Source: Spirochaetaceae bacterium
Lineage (GTDB): Bacteria > Spirochaetota > Spirochaetia > Treponematales > Treponemataceae
Assembly (NCBI GenBank): GCA_017622235.1
Contig: JAGARN010000002.1
Location: 105,458 to 169,457, forward strand
Direction of reading: 5' to 3'
DNA: 64,000 bases
Shown here: positions 18,091 to 28,400 of the stretch, piece after piece
Layout: every line of letters begins with the position of its first letter
Numbering within the stretch: position 1 is the stretch's first letter
Made by a program: the position numbers and the translations under genes
The notes under the pieces: model-generated
Told to the model about the DNA's origin: nothing
Databases searched by the model: none
What the model saw: only the letters and a program-made list of their open reading frames with translations

Positions 18091-18441
18091 TTGCTGAAAA
18101 CGGGAAAATTTACTTGTAGTGAAAGAGTAAAAAAGTCCTCAGATATTCAGAATTTGTTCAAAAAAGGAAAGAAAGTAAGTGTACAAGGGGCAAAGTTGTT
18201 TTTTTTGCCAAATAATACGGAACTGAATCGTATTGCATTTACTCTTTCTCGTGGTTATGGTAATGCGGTAGAACGTAATCGTTCAAAGCGACTAAGCCGT
18301 GAAGCCTTTCGATATTTTAAAGCATTCCTGAACACTGGATATGACATGGTTTTTCTTGTTTATCCAGGAAATGATTCGTTCCGTACTCGGTGTGCCCAAT
18401 TTCGTTATTTGTGCCAAAAAGCTGGAATTATTTCTGTATGA
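18091..18441 (+). CDS. rnpA: ribonuclease P protein component
   Basis: 116 residues from a TTG start; no ATG is available in frame before the conserved part. RnpA assists the RNase P RNA in tRNA 5' maturation. The conserved features are the N-terminal [17 protein letters not shown] and the RNR motif region [18 protein letters not shown]. It lies between L34 and YidD, the usual place, and its stop overlaps the yidD start (ATGA). Confidence 0.94.
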   Translation: MLKTGKFTCSERVKKSSDIQNLFKKGKKVSVQGAKLFFLPNNTELNRIAFTLSRGYGNAVERNRSKRLSREAFRYFKAFLNTGYDMVFLVYPGNDSFRTRCAQFRYLCQKAGIISV

Positions 18442-18659
18442 AAAGATTTCTAGCACAGGTTTTGTGTGCTCTGATTAGATTTTATCAAGTTTGTATTTCA
18501 CCTCTTTTCCCTCCGTGTTGTAGATTTTACCCGACCTGTTCTGCCTATGCACGAGAGGCTATAAACAAATACGGACCTTTCAAGGGGTCTTTTCTAGCAG
18601 TCAGACGTATAATTAGATGTAACCCTTTTTCACCAGGTGGATACGACCCTGTTCCTTGA
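18438..18659 (+). CDS. yidD: membrane protein insertion factor YidD
   Basis: 73 residues from ATG 18438, whose ATGA overlaps the rnpA stop; this start gives the usual length and N-terminus [17 protein letters not shown]. Conserved motifs are [16 protein letters not shown] and the Cys-Asn-Pro-Phe near the end ([14 protein letters not shown]). YidD is a small amphipathic protein that assists YidC-dependent membrane insertion. An earlier in-frame GTG at 18390 is rejected because it lies inside rnpA. Confidence 0.94.
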   Translation: MKRFLAQVLCALIRFYQVCISPLFPPCCRFYPTCSAYAREAINKYGPFKGSFLAVRRIIRCNPFSPGGYDPVP

Positions 18660-18689
18660 CGAAAGACTGTTAAAGGAGATTAAACTATT

Positions 18690-20465
18690 ATGGAAAAAAA
18701 CACAGTTTGGGCCATAGTTCTTTCAACGCTTGTGTTAGTTGTGTTTTCTTTTCTTCAGATTAAATTTTTTCCTGTTGAGCAAGTTATGCCAACAGAGATT
18801 AGTTCTGTCGAAGAAAATATAACAACGAAACTTTTAGAAGACAATTCTGCTATGCTTTCGCCTACAGAAGATATTTCTGAAGAAGAGCAAATTCCAGAAG
18901 AACATTTTGTTATTACAACAGAAAAAGCAAAAATAACATTTACAAATCGTGGTGGTGATATAATCGGCTATGAGTTTATCGACCACAAGGATGGTGATGT
19001 GGGTGTTGAAATGGCGGAAAACATTCAAAGTACAAATCGTGCTTTTGCTTTAGCTTTTGGAGATGCAAGCAAGGAAATAATAAACGAAATCTTCGCCGTA
19101 AAAAAAATCAGTGATTACAGCATAGGTTTTTATCGGACATTCCAAACAACAAATTCTGATGGAACTACGGGTAGCTTTGTTTTGGCAAAGCAATATACTT
19201 TTAAACCAGATGATTATATGTTTAAGTTAGATATTACTATTGATGGTCAAGATGCTTTTTCTGGATTGAATTTTAACAATTCTGCTTATACTTTACGTAC
19301 TTCACCACAGATTGGACCTTATTACGATGTAAATACTGATCGCTATGAGTACAGAAAGTTTATGTCTTATACAGACGGTAAGAAAAAAAATGCTACTCTT
19401 TCTGCTGGTCAAACAAAAGTCTATAACAAGGATTATTCTTGGACAGGTGTAGCTGGAAAGTATTTTGAAATAATAGGTATTCCTCAAAATTCTATGGTTA
19501 TGCAAGATGTTCTTTATTCTTGTGCCATAGAAGAAGGTGAAAGTCCAAATTCTCAGGTAATGATGACTCGAGGTTCAATAGATTCAAAATATACTACAGA
19601 TACGTATTATTTTTATGTTGGACCGAGAACAGAACAGGATTTAAAGATATACAATAAATCAGAGGATAATCCTTGGGGTCTTTCGGGATTAAAACTTAAT
19701 GATAGTCTTGAATCAACAGGATTGCTGTATTGGTTAGAAGCGTTCTTAAAATGGTGTTTGGTTTTGATACACAAAATCATTCCAAATTGGGGAATTGCTA
19801 TAATTGTTTTAACTATATTTATTAAGATTCTTCTTTATCCAATAACAAAAAAAAGTACATTGTCTACTCTGAAAATGCAAGAAGTTCAGCCTCGTATGCA
19901 AGAAATACAGACAAAGTATAAAGACCAACCAGAAAAAATGAACATGGAATTGGCAAAGCTGTACAAAGAAACAGGATACAATCCCCTATCTGGATGTTTA
20001 CCGCTACTTATTCAATTCCCATTAATTTTTGCCATGTACAATTTGTTTAACAATTATTTTGAATTCCGTGGAGCAATGTTTATTCCTGGTTGGATACCGG
20101 ACTTATCTAAAGGTGACAGTGTTTATACTCTTAGCTTTAATTTGCCCTTTAATTTAGGTAACCAAATTAGATTGCTACCGTTTATATATGTAGTGTCTCA
20201 GATTGTGTTTAGCAAGATAACGCAAACAGCTTCGACAGGTGCTAACGGAATGCAGATGAAGATAATAATGTATGTAATGCCTGTTATGTTCTTCTTCATT
20301 TTTTATAACGCTCCTGCAGGATTGTTGATATATTGGACGGTAAGTAATGCATTACAGCTTGTGCAGCAAGTTATTCTGAATCGAATAATGAAAGCCAAGA
20401 GGGAAGAAATGGAACAAAACAAAGGTCCTGAAAAGAAAGTTTTTGTTCCAAAGAAGAAAAAATAA
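18690..20465 (+). CDS. yidC: membrane protein insertase YidC
   Basis: 591 residues. An N-terminal membrane anchor (about 7-27) is followed by a large periplasmic domain (to about residue 340) and the five-helix insertase core, beginning WGIAIIVLTIFIKILLYPIT, with the GCLPLLIQFP signature. It ends in a basic tail (KVFVPKKKK) that would bind the ribosome. The length with a periplasmic domain is the Gram-negative type. It inserts membrane proteins alone or with SecYEG. The ribosome site is AAAGGAG. Confidence 0.96.
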   Translation: MEKNTVWAIVLSTLVLVVFSFLQIKFFPVEQVMPTEISSVEENITTKLLEDNSAMLSPTEDISEEEQIPEEHFVITTEKAKITFTNRGGDIIGYEFIDHKDGDVGVEMAENIQSTNRAFALAFGDASKEIINEIFAVKKISDYSIGFYRTFQTTNSDGTTGSFVLAKQYTFKPDDYMFKLDITIDGQDAFSGLNFNNSAYTLRTSPQIGPYYDVNTDRYEYRKFMSYTDGKKKNATLSAGQTKVYNKDYSWTGVAGKYFEIIGIPQNSMVMQDVLYSCAIEEGESPNSQVMMTRGSIDSKYTTDTYYFYVGPRTEQDLKIYNKSEDNPWGLSGLKLNDSLESTGLLYWLEAFLKWCLVLIHKIIPNWGIAIIVLTIFIKILLYPITKKSTLSTLKMQEVQPRMQEIQTKYKDQPEKMNMELAKLYKETGYNPLSGCLPLLIQFPLIFAMYNLFNNYFEFRGAMFIPGWIPDLSKGDSVYTLSFNLPFNLGNQIRLLPFIYVVSQIVFSKITQTASTGANGMQMKIIMYVMPVMFFFIFYNAPAGLLIYWTVSNALQLVQQVILNRIMKAKREEMEQNKGPEKKVFVPKKKK

Positions 20466-20483
20466 TTTCAGAGGAGAATATAT

Positions 20484-21185
20484 ATGACTTACGAGTACGA
20501 AGGAAAAACTGAAAAAGAAGCTATAGAATTAGCTGCTGCTGAATTGCGTTTGGAAAGAGATAAGTTTGATGTTGAAATTCTAGAAACGCAAAAGAATAGT
20601 TTATTCAAAAAAGGGTATGTGAAGATTCGAGTACATACCGTAGATACGATGGAACACGTTAACCCTGAGTTTGACGGATTTGTTCCAAAGTCTACAAAAA
20701 ATGTCTTTGCAAATCCTTTGCCTCAAGATGAATTTGAAAAAAAATTGATAGACTTTACAACAACTATGATAAACAAAATGGGTTATGAGGTAACAGTAGA
20801 AATAATGTTTAGAGAAGAACGGAAGATTGGTATGCGATTGAATTCTTCTCATTCATCTATATTAATTGGTCGCAAAGGAAAAAACCTTGACGCAATGCAA
20901 CTTTTGGTAAATGTTTATGCAGGGCGGCTTGGTCGTGATGATGTTAGAATCATTCTTGATACAGAAAATTATAGAATTCGTAGAGAAGAATCCTTAGTGC
21001 GATTAGCTTATAATACTGCGGACAAAGTTCGCACAAACCGTAGTTCAATTTTGTTAGAACCGATGAATCCTTTTGAACGCCGCCTTATTCACACTACACT
21101 AAATGATATTAGCGATGTTGAAACCAAAAGCGAAGGAGATGGTTTATATAAGCAGGTGCGTGTAATTTACAAAGGGATTCGCTAA
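20484..21185 (+). CDS. jag: Jag/KhpB RNA-binding protein
   Basis: 233 residues. The N-terminal Jag domain (YEGKTEKEAIELAAAEL) is followed by a linker, a KH domain with the GRKGKNLDAMQ loop (about 130-165) and a C-terminal R3H domain (NPFERRLIHTTLND). KhpB proteins bind RNA with KhpA and affect cell elongation. It directly follows yidC, as in many bacteria, and its stop overlaps the next start by one base (TAATG). Confidence 0.93.
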   Translation: MTYEYEGKTEKEAIELAAAELRLERDKFDVEILETQKNSLFKKGYVKIRVHTVDTMEHVNPEFDGFVPKSTKNVFANPLPQDEFEKKLIDFTTTMINKMGYEVTVEIMFREERKIGMRLNSSHSSILIGRKGKNLDAMQLLVNVYAGRLGRDDVRIILDTENYRIRREESLVRLAYNTADKVRTNRSSILLEPMNPFERRLIHTTLNDISDVETKSEGDGLYKQVRVIYKGIR

Positions 21186-22015
21186 TGAAAATAACAAAAA
21201 AAAGGCAACGAAATAAATTAGCAAGACTTGCTAGTGGCGTGTGTTTTTTTTTGATAACAACAAATGTTTACGCAAACAAAAATTTAAGCAACCAAGAAAT
21301 TGATTCTTCTGTTTTTCAGAAATTAGTAAATAATGGGCGTATTGATAGAGTTGTTTACAAAGAACCTAATTTAGAACCAGAATTATGCCCTGATAGTGCA
21401 CTTGGTGATTTTGTTCGAGATGTATGGACTTCATCAGATGAACCTGTTTTTATTGCAGAAAGTTTATTTTATTTGCCCAAAGAAGATGGTGTTGTAGAAA
21501 ATGAAATACCATTTATTTCTAAAATAATGCGTTCAATTTCTACGATGGAGGGAATAAGTTATTTTTCTAACAGCAGTGGAAAAATTGAAACATTATACAA
21601 CAGGGCTTACACAATAGATAATCCTGATGATATGAATAAAATACCAGATAAAATAGATGTTCCAGCAGATAATTTATCGCTATACGTATATCAGGAAGAT
21701 AATTCCTTTGGAGATACTGTTTATAAAGCAGACATAAGACAAACCGAAAACGAAGTTGCAATGGTTTTGCGTAGTGTTGAACCAATAAAGTTTGGTTTTA
21801 TAAATGCAGTAAAGAGAAATAACCTTACAATGTCGTTTCTTTTTATGGATAAAGGAGAATATATTATTACATATATTTATGCTCAACTAAAATTTCCAGC
21901 TCTTTCAATATTTGAATCTAAAGTGAATGAATCTTTTAGAGCAAGAATAGACGCAATATATAACTGGTTTGTAGATAGTTATATGTACCATACACAAACG
22001 AATGAAAAGGAGTAA
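21185..22015 (+). CDS. exported protein, unknown function
   Basis: 276 residues. A basic N-terminus and hydrophobic stretch ending NVYANKN form a signal peptide (cleavage about residue 30). The mature part has no membrane segment and no motif I recognise; it contains ESLFYLPK and a mid-region [19 protein letters not shown]. It is translationally coupled to jag and to the downstream isomerase, whose ribosome site overlaps this gene's stop, so it may belong to an envelope-biogenesis operon. That role is inferred from position only. Confidence 0.7.
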   Translation: MKITKKRQRNKLARLASGVCFFLITTNVYANKNLSNQEIDSSVFQKLVNNGRIDRVVYKEPNLEPELCPDSALGDFVRDVWTSSDEPVFIAESLFYLPKEDGVVENEIPFISKIMRSISTMEGISYFSNSSGKIETLYNRAYTIDNPDDMNKIPDKIDVPADNLSLYVYQEDNSFGDTVYKADIRQTENEVAMVLRSVEPIKFGFINAVKRNNLTMSFLFMDKGEYIITYIYAQLKFPALSIFESKVNESFRARIDAIYNWFVDSYMYHTQTNEKE

Positions 22016-22019
22016 CATT

Positions 22020-23078
22020 ATGAGAAGAATAAATAAAATAGGCATACTGTTTTTAGTATTAATTTTATTGACAATGATAGGAGGATGCTCTTCCACGAGC
22101 AAAAGTATGAAAGCTATTGAAGGAAAAGAAGGCGTATTTGCTATAATGCAAACGTCAAAGGGAAACATTGTTTTGGAGTTGCATTATAAAGAAACTCCTC
22201 TAACAGTTACAAATTTTGTTGGTCTTGCAGAAGGGACGTTAGATGCTGCCAAGGGAACTCCTTTTTATGACGGTCTTAAATTTCACCGTGTAATAAGTGA
22301 TTTTATGATTCAAGGTGGAGATCCAAAAGGCAATGGAACAGGTGGTCCCGGATACAAATTCCCAGATGAATTTGTTGAAACCCTTAGACATGATGGACCT
22401 GGTGTACTATCAATGGCAAATTCTGGAGAAAACACTAATGGTAGTCAATTTTTTATTACACACGTAGAAACACCATGGCTTGATGACAAACACAGCGTTT
22501 TTGGTCGAGTGGTAGATGGTCAAGATGTTGTCGATTCTATAGAAATGGGTGATGTGATAAAGAAATTGACTATAGTTCGTCAGGGTAAAGAAGCAGAAGC
22601 TTTTACAGCAACACAAAGCGATTTTGATACATTAAAACAAAAAGCAGAAGTTGCCGCTGCAGACCGCAAAGCAAAGGCACTTGCAAAACTTGCAGAAGAA
22701 AAAGCTGCAAGAGTTTCGCTAATAGAAAAGATAAATTCTGAAGGCAACAAAACTGAAGAGGGAATTGCGTATGTAATCACCAAAGAAGGTAGTGGCGAAA
22801 AGTGTGGTAGCAGAAAGAGCGTGGCTGTTAATTATAGTGGATATCTAATGGATGGAACACTTTTTGATACGTCGGAAGGAAGAGGTCTTTTGGGATTTGT
22901 TACAGATAGTGGTCGTATGATACCAGGTTTCGATATTATGGTTCAAGATATGAAAATTGGTGAAAAACGTTCTGCTGTTCTTCCGCCAGAAATGGCATAT
23001 GGAGATGAAGGAGCTGGTGGAATTATTCCAGGTGGAGCACACATAGTATTTGATATTGAGCTTGTAAGTATACAGTAA
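22020..23078 (+). CDS. cyclophilin-FKBP fusion lipoprotein (PPIase)
   Basis: 352 residues from ATG 22020, preceded by AAAAGGAG, which overlaps the stop of the gene before; an in-frame ATG at 22002 lies before that ribosome site and is rejected. The signal peptide ends in a lipobox (MIGGCSS), so it is a lipoprotein. Residues about 35-190 are a cyclophilin domain ([35 protein letters not shown]). After a lysine/alanine-rich helix comes an FKBP domain at the C-terminus ([34 protein letters not shown]). Both are peptidyl-prolyl isomerases that fold exported proteins. Confidence 0.88.
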   Translation: MRRINKIGILFLVLILLTMIGGCSSTSKSMKAIEGKEGVFAIMQTSKGNIVLELHYKETPLTVTNFVGLAEGTLDAAKGTPFYDGLKFHRVISDFMIQGGDPKGNGTGGPGYKFPDEFVETLRHDGPGVLSMANSGENTNGSQFFITHVETPWLDDKHSVFGRVVDGQDVVDSIEMGDVIKKLTIVRQGKEAEAFTATQSDFDTLKQKAEVAAADRKAKALAKLAEEKAARVSLIEKINSEGNKTEEGIAYVITKEGSGEKCGSRKSVAVNYSGYLMDGTLFDTSEGRGLLGFVTDSGRMIPGFDIMVQDMKIGEKRSAVLPPEMAYGDEGAGGIIPGGAHIVFDIELVSIQ

Positions 23079-23095
23079 TCTGACAGGTGGTCCTG

Positions 23096-24496
23096 ATGAA
23101 AGAAAAAAAAATTATTAACATTTTATTTTTTGTTATATTTTTTGTATCTTTTGTTGGGGCTAGTTGGGCTACTGATGTGGCTCAAAAAGAAAAAAAAACA
23201 ACCGTTCAATTACAGCATAATTTTTCTGGTGCATATACGCTTGTGGAACGTTCAGATTGGTCGCAATATGTGAACGGCAAATATATTGGTTTGACTAGTC
23301 GTGAAGCCAGAGGTTATTTAAATCCTGTTTTGGATTCAACCTTAGACGAAGAAGGAACACGTTACTCTGGTAGTTTTTATGTTTTTCAAGAAACGAAACG
23401 TAACAATGTCAATTCTGCACAAGGTCTTGATGAAATACAAAAAGCTACATTTGTTGTAAAAAATGATAATAGTTTAGTTTTTGACGAAGTGAGTTATTAT
23501 CCGCAGTTACGAAATTTTCCAGTATTCCCAGAAGAAGAAGTAAAAAAAGGTAGCAGATGGCAATCGGTAGCAGAGCGTGTTATTGACCCTAAAAATGACG
23601 GACAATATACAATTTTACAAATACCTGTGGAATATGAATTCGTTGGAGAAGAAATATATAATCAAAAGCCGGTTTATAGAATTCGTGCAAAGTTTGCAAC
23701 AAGATTAAATCAGTACAATATGCCAAGAGTTCGTGATTCTTCTCTTAGACAAGCTACAGGAACACATGATGTAAATGTAATTGTAGATGCAGAAACCTGT
23801 GGTGTTATAATGATTCTTGACCGCATGGACGAAACTTTTACATATTCAGATGGTGGAACAGTTCGTTATCGTGGAAATATTTCCTTATTTACAGAAATAC
23901 CTGTTCAAGTTGAAAAACAAAAAATATATGAAAGAGCAATTTATGTTGCCACTGGTGGTGAACAGGGCTCTGGAAATAAAGATATTACACTAAGTGGTGA
24001 TTCTTTGGTGCAAGGTGATTCCTTTACAGGAACAACAGGTGGTACTGGAAGTACTGGTTCTTCATCTGGTGGAAAAGAAAGTGGAGAGATAGGAAAAGGA
24101 AAGTTACCAACTATTGAAAATACAGATAAATTCCAAGTGGAAGATACAGACCAAGGAATAAGGCTTTCTATTCGGAATTTACAATTTTATGCGGATAGTG
24201 CTCAACTTTTACCAGGAGAAGAAGCACGACTGGATGCTGTTGCGGAAGTGTTACGTTCTGTTCCAGAGGCAATATATCTGATAGAAGGTCATACTGCTAG
24301 TGTTGGACGCCCAGATGGGGAAAAACAGCTTTCTGTGGAACGTGCTAAAGCTATAATTAATCAACTAGTAAAACGTGGCTTTAGACCTGAACAGTTTATG
24401 TATTACGGCTATGGGGGAACAAAACCAATAGCAGATAATGATACAGAAGAAGGTCGAGCATTAAATCGTCGAGTAGAAATAACAATACTTCAGTGA
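23096..24496 (+). CDS. OmpA-family outer-membrane protein
   Basis: 466 residues from ATG 23096, placed 5 bases after AGGTGG; an in-frame GTG at 23087 overlaps that site and is less likely. A signal peptide ends near SWATDV. A middle region of about 280 residues without a recognised domain leads, through a Gly/Ser/Thr linker (GTTGGTGSTGSSSGGK), to a C-terminal OmpA-like peptidoglycan-binding domain (LQFYADSAQLLPGEEARL, IEGHTASVG, NRRVEITIL). It probably links the outer membrane to the cell wall. It is last in the cluster that starts at rpmH. Confidence 0.87.
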   Translation: MKEKKIINILFFVIFFVSFVGASWATDVAQKEKKTTVQLQHNFSGAYTLVERSDWSQYVNGKYIGLTSREARGYLNPVLDSTLDEEGTRYSGSFYVFQETKRNNVNSAQGLDEIQKATFVVKNDNSLVFDEVSYYPQLRNFPVFPEEEVKKGSRWQSVAERVIDPKNDGQYTILQIPVEYEFVGEEIYNQKPVYRIRAKFATRLNQYNMPRVRDSSLRQATGTHDVNVIVDAETCGVIMILDRMDETFTYSDGGTVRYRGNISLFTEIPVQVEKQKIYERAIYVATGGEQGSGNKDITLSGDSLVQGDSFTGTTGGTGSTGSSSGGKESGEIGKGKLPTIENTDKFQVEDTDQGIRLSIRNLQFYADSAQLLPGEEARLDAVAEVLRSVPEAIYLIEGHTASVGRPDGEKQLSVERAKAIINQLVKRGFRPEQFMYYGYGGTKPIADNDTEEGRALNRRVEITILQ

Positions 24497-24559
24497 TTTT
24501 TTCTAATCAACAAATCTCTATTCCTATTTAGTATTATTCACAATTAGTTTATATATTCC

Positions 24560-24597
24560 AAAGAAAATTTGCTTGAATCGCTACTAGGGAAGCAAAT
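24560..24597 (-). terminator. terminator of the exported TPR gene
   Basis: ATTTGCTT and AAGCAAAT (24567-24574 / 24590-24597) form an 8-bp stem, with a T-rich run after it on the minus strand. The loop contains the TPR gene's stop codon, so the hairpin overlaps its 3' end. Confidence 0.55.
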
Positions 24598-25324
24598 CTA
24601 AAACATATTGATTGTCTGGATAAATTTCCAATGCCTTTTGCAAATAAATTTTAGCTTCATCTGGTTTATTTTCTTGTAAATATGCGTAACCCTTTGCACT
24701 AAGAGCGTTAAAAATATCTGATTTATCCATGCGAAAATTATTAGTGTTTAGCATTTCGTCAAGACAAGCATGACCTTCTTCGTAATTATTGAATGGTGCT
24801 GGTGTGAAGATATTTTGACTATTTTGTAAATATATTGCTGCACCATAGGAGGGGTCTGTTTCTAAAGCTTTTTTTGCGTAACTTCTAATTTTTGGGCCTT
24901 GTGTTAAAGAATAAGTTGTAGATTGAATAATACAATTTTGGCTAATACATTCTGCTGCAACAACATAGGCTTCTGGTATGTTTGTTTTTTTGAATATTTT
25001 TTTGCAAAGATTTATACTTTCTTCAAAGCAATTTGCAGCTTTTTCGTTTAAGCCTATGTAGCGATAAGCACGTCCCAAGACATATTTACATCTGGCGATA
25101 AGAACCTGTTTTTCGAGGCCTGATTTTGTTGCCTCTACTTCTGAAATTACTTTATTGTAGAGTGTTTCATACTGAGATGCTGTTTTTCCTCTTGAATTAT
25201 ACATTGCGTCTCGGAATTCATAATAAGATTCAGGATAAGTAACTTCATCAGATAAGGGAACTTGTGAAAAAACAGGAAGTACAAGCAAAAAGAAAAAAAA
25301 AGTAAAAAAGTTAATCCGTTTCAT
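24584..25324 (-). CDS. exported TPR-like protein
   Basis: 246 residues from ATG 25324. An upstream in-frame TTG (25360) lies inside the carB terminator hairpin, so it is rejected. The N-terminus MKRINFFTFFFFLLVLPVFS is a signal peptide. The mature part has TPR-like helical repeats (YVLGRAYRYIGLNEKAANCF, AKGYAYLQENKPDEAKIYLQ). It is probably a periplasmic scaffold. No partner is evident. It follows carB but is separated from it by a terminator. Confidence 0.72.
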   Translation of the reverse strand: MKRINFFTFFFFLLVLPVFSQVPLSDEVTYPESYYEFRDAMYNSRGKTASQYETLYNKVISEVEATKSGLEKQVLIARCKYVLGRAYRYIGLNEKAANCFEESINLCKKIFKKTNIPEAYVVAAECISQNCIIQSTTYSLTQGPKIRSYAKKALETDPSYGAAIYLQNSQNIFTPAPFNNYEEGHACLDEMLNTNNFRMDKSDIFNALSAKGYAYLQENKPDEAKIYLQKALEIYPDNQYVLDLLP

Positions 25325-25356
25325 ATATATTAAAACAAAGTAAAAAATAAAATGTA

Positions 25357-25387
25357 ACAAAAACCGACTGTCAAAAGACAGTCGGTT
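25357..25387 (-). terminator. terminator of the carA-carB/dapF operon
   Basis: A perfect 11-bp hairpin (25362-25372 with 25377-25387; ACCGACTGTC arm, 4-base loop), followed on the minus strand by TTTTT. It lies 16 bases after the carB-dapF stop. Confidence 0.9.
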
Positions 25388-25402
25388 AAATGGTTTTAAA
25401 AG

Positions 25403-28400
25403 TTAAATTTCAATTTCACCTGTGTATACAAGTTCTGCTGCCCCTGTAAGGTAAACAGAATCACCTGTATAGCGTACAATTAATTCTCCACCTTTTACTT
25501 TTACTGTTATATTTTCATCTAATGGGCAAAAACCATTAAGTACAGCGGCTACTGCGGCAGCACAAGCTCCTGTTCCACAAGCAGGAGTTTCACCATTACC
25601 ACGTTCCCAAACACGCATTTTTAAGCTGTTTCGACCAGCTACACGAACAAATTCTGTGTTAACACGCTTGGGAAACACTGGATTATTTTCAAATAATGGA
25701 CCAAGTGTGGGAATATCAATCTTATCCACAAAGCTACTGAAAACAACACAATGTGGCGAACCGACAGAAAGAACGGTTGCAGTATAATTTTGACCGTCAA
25801 CTGAAACTGTAGCGTTTACAATAGCTTCTTTAGGCAGTTTACCAGAAGCTATATTATTTTTAGATGCACAGTTTTCTGGAATATTTCCGCCACCAATTAT
25901 GCTAATTTTTTCTGGAGTACCTGAAACATCAGAAACGGAAAGAGTTGTTGGTAGTGCTTCTGGTTGGAATTCAGGCATATCCATATCCACCCGAACAGAA
26001 GAAACTTTACCACTTTGTTTGTATGCTAAAAGATTTTTTACGCCAGAAGCTGTTTCTATTGTTATAGCAGCAGTGTGACTTGAATCACCAGAAGTTCGTT
26101 CCGCAATACCGTTTATATTGTTATCATAAAGATATTTTGCGACACATCGAATGGCGTTTCCAGCCATTTTTCCTTCTGAACCATCTCTATTAAAGAAACG
26201 CATCCCTGCATCGGCCACCTCTGATTTTGTTATCAATACAATAGAATCTGCACCTATGCCTTTTCGTCTGTCACAAAGTCGAACACTAAGTCCTTCTGGA
26301 TTGATAATATCCTGTTCCATAGCATTAAAAACAATAAAATCATTACCAGTGCTTTGCATCTTTGCGTAAGAAAGTTTAGTTTTAGTTTCGCTCATGTTAT
26401 TTATGTTTACAAGTTCTAAACTTTCCGGGGAATAACGGCTTTGCAAACAATTTGCGATAGCATTAGCGGTATCTATAGAAGTTAGGCAGGGAATGTCTCG
26501 TTCAACACTTTTTCGTCTAAGTTTTACACTGTCAAAGGTTGGAATTCGACCTTTTGCCGATGTAGAAATAACGTAATCTATATTGCCTGTGTCTAAGAGA
26601 GTAAGAATATTGTCAGTAGGATTTTCGTGAATTTTATTGACAATTTGAACTTCCATGCCAAAATCGTTTATAACCTTTGCTGTTCCCTCTGTTGCGTAGA
26701 GACTAAATCCTAAGTCATAAAACTTACGTGCAGTATCTACAATTTCAAACTGGTCAGTTTTTCTAACAGAAAATAATACGCCACCTGTTTTTTTCATTCG
26801 GTAGCCTGCGGCAATAAGACCTTTATACAAAGCTTCGTCTAAGGTACGTGCCAAACCAAGAACTTCTCCAGTAGATTTCATTTCGGGACCTAAGTGGGTA
26901 TCTACATCAATTAGTTTTTCAAAACTGAACACAGGTACTTTTACAGCAACATATGGTGGAATACGATATAATCCTGTACCATAACCCATATCTGTAAGGT
27001 TTTCACCAAGCATGGCACGTACAGCAAGTTCTACCATAGGAACGCCAGTTACTTTGCTTATATATGGAATTGTTCGACTAGAACGTGGGTTTACTTCAAT
27101 AATGTAAATTTCGTTGTCGTAAATCAAATATTGAATATTCACCAAGCCTTTTGTTCCAAGAGCCAAGGCTAATTCTCTTGATTGATTGATAATTTTTTCG
27201 GTAAGGATATCGTTCAAATTCCAAGCTGGATATACAGCGATAGAATCGCCAGAATGAATACCTGTGCGTTCAATATGTTCCATAATTCCAGGAATTAAAA
27301 TATCTTTTCCGTCGCAAATCGCATCAACCTCTAGTTCTGTTCCCATTAGATATTTGTCGATAAGAACAGGGTTTTCGATATTTTGCGAAAGGATTATAGT
27401 CATATATTCACGAATATCTTCTTCTGTAAAGGCAATAATCATGTTTTGACCGCCTAATACATAAGAGGGACGCAACAATACGGGATAGCTTAATTTTTCT
27501 GCCGCATCAATAGCTTCTTCCATGGTAAGAACCGAAAACCCTTTTGGGCGTTTGATGTTAAGTCGTTCTAAAAGCTCATCAAATCGTTCCCTGTCTTCTG
27601 CCATATCAATGGAATCTGCACTTGTTCCAAGAATTCTAATTCCCTGATTATGAAGGAATTTTGTAAGTTTGATTGCAGTTTGTCCGCCAAAAGCAACAAC
27701 AACTCCCAAGGGTTTTTCTGTGTTTATGATACTCATAACATCTTCTGGGGTAAGTGGTTCAAAATACAATCTGTCAGCAGTATCAAAGTCTGTGGAAACG
27801 GTTTCTGGATTGTTGTTTACAATAGCAACTTCGTAACCAAGGCGTTTTAATGCCCAAACACATTGAACTGAAGCGTAATCAAATTCAATTCCTTGTCCGA
27901 TTCTAATTGGTCCGGAGCCAAGCACAAGAATTCTTCCTTTGCTTGATTTTTCAGAAGAATTATTTTTCTTTGCAAAAGAGTCAAGGAATTGTTGAGCTTC
28001 ATTCTCATTGTCGTAGGTACTATAAAAGTAAGGCGTTTCTGCGTTAAATTCACCAGCACAGGTATCAACCATTTTGTAGCTTGCAGGAATGTGAGCGAGT
28101 CTTCCTGCTGAACGAGCAATAGAGGCAGCTTCTGCGTCTGCAAGAATACCCATTGCTCCAGGAATTTGAACTCCTGTCATATCCTGAATTACTTTGTCGG
28201 GGTAACCTAATTTTTTTAGTTTAAGATAATGTTCTGGGCTAAGAGATTCACCCTTTGCTTTTATGAGCGACATTTCTTTTTCTGCATCAACAAGATTTTG
28301 AAGTTTGGAAAGAAACCATGGGTCAATTTTTGTAATTTCGTAGATTCGTTCAATGGAAAGAAGATTGCGGCTAAGAACTTCAAAAATGGCAAACAAACGT

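Noticed and set aside
25325..25360. Upstream TTG start for the exported TPR protein
   Set aside because: It lies within the carB-dapF terminator hairpin and would put 12 residues before a clean signal peptide.
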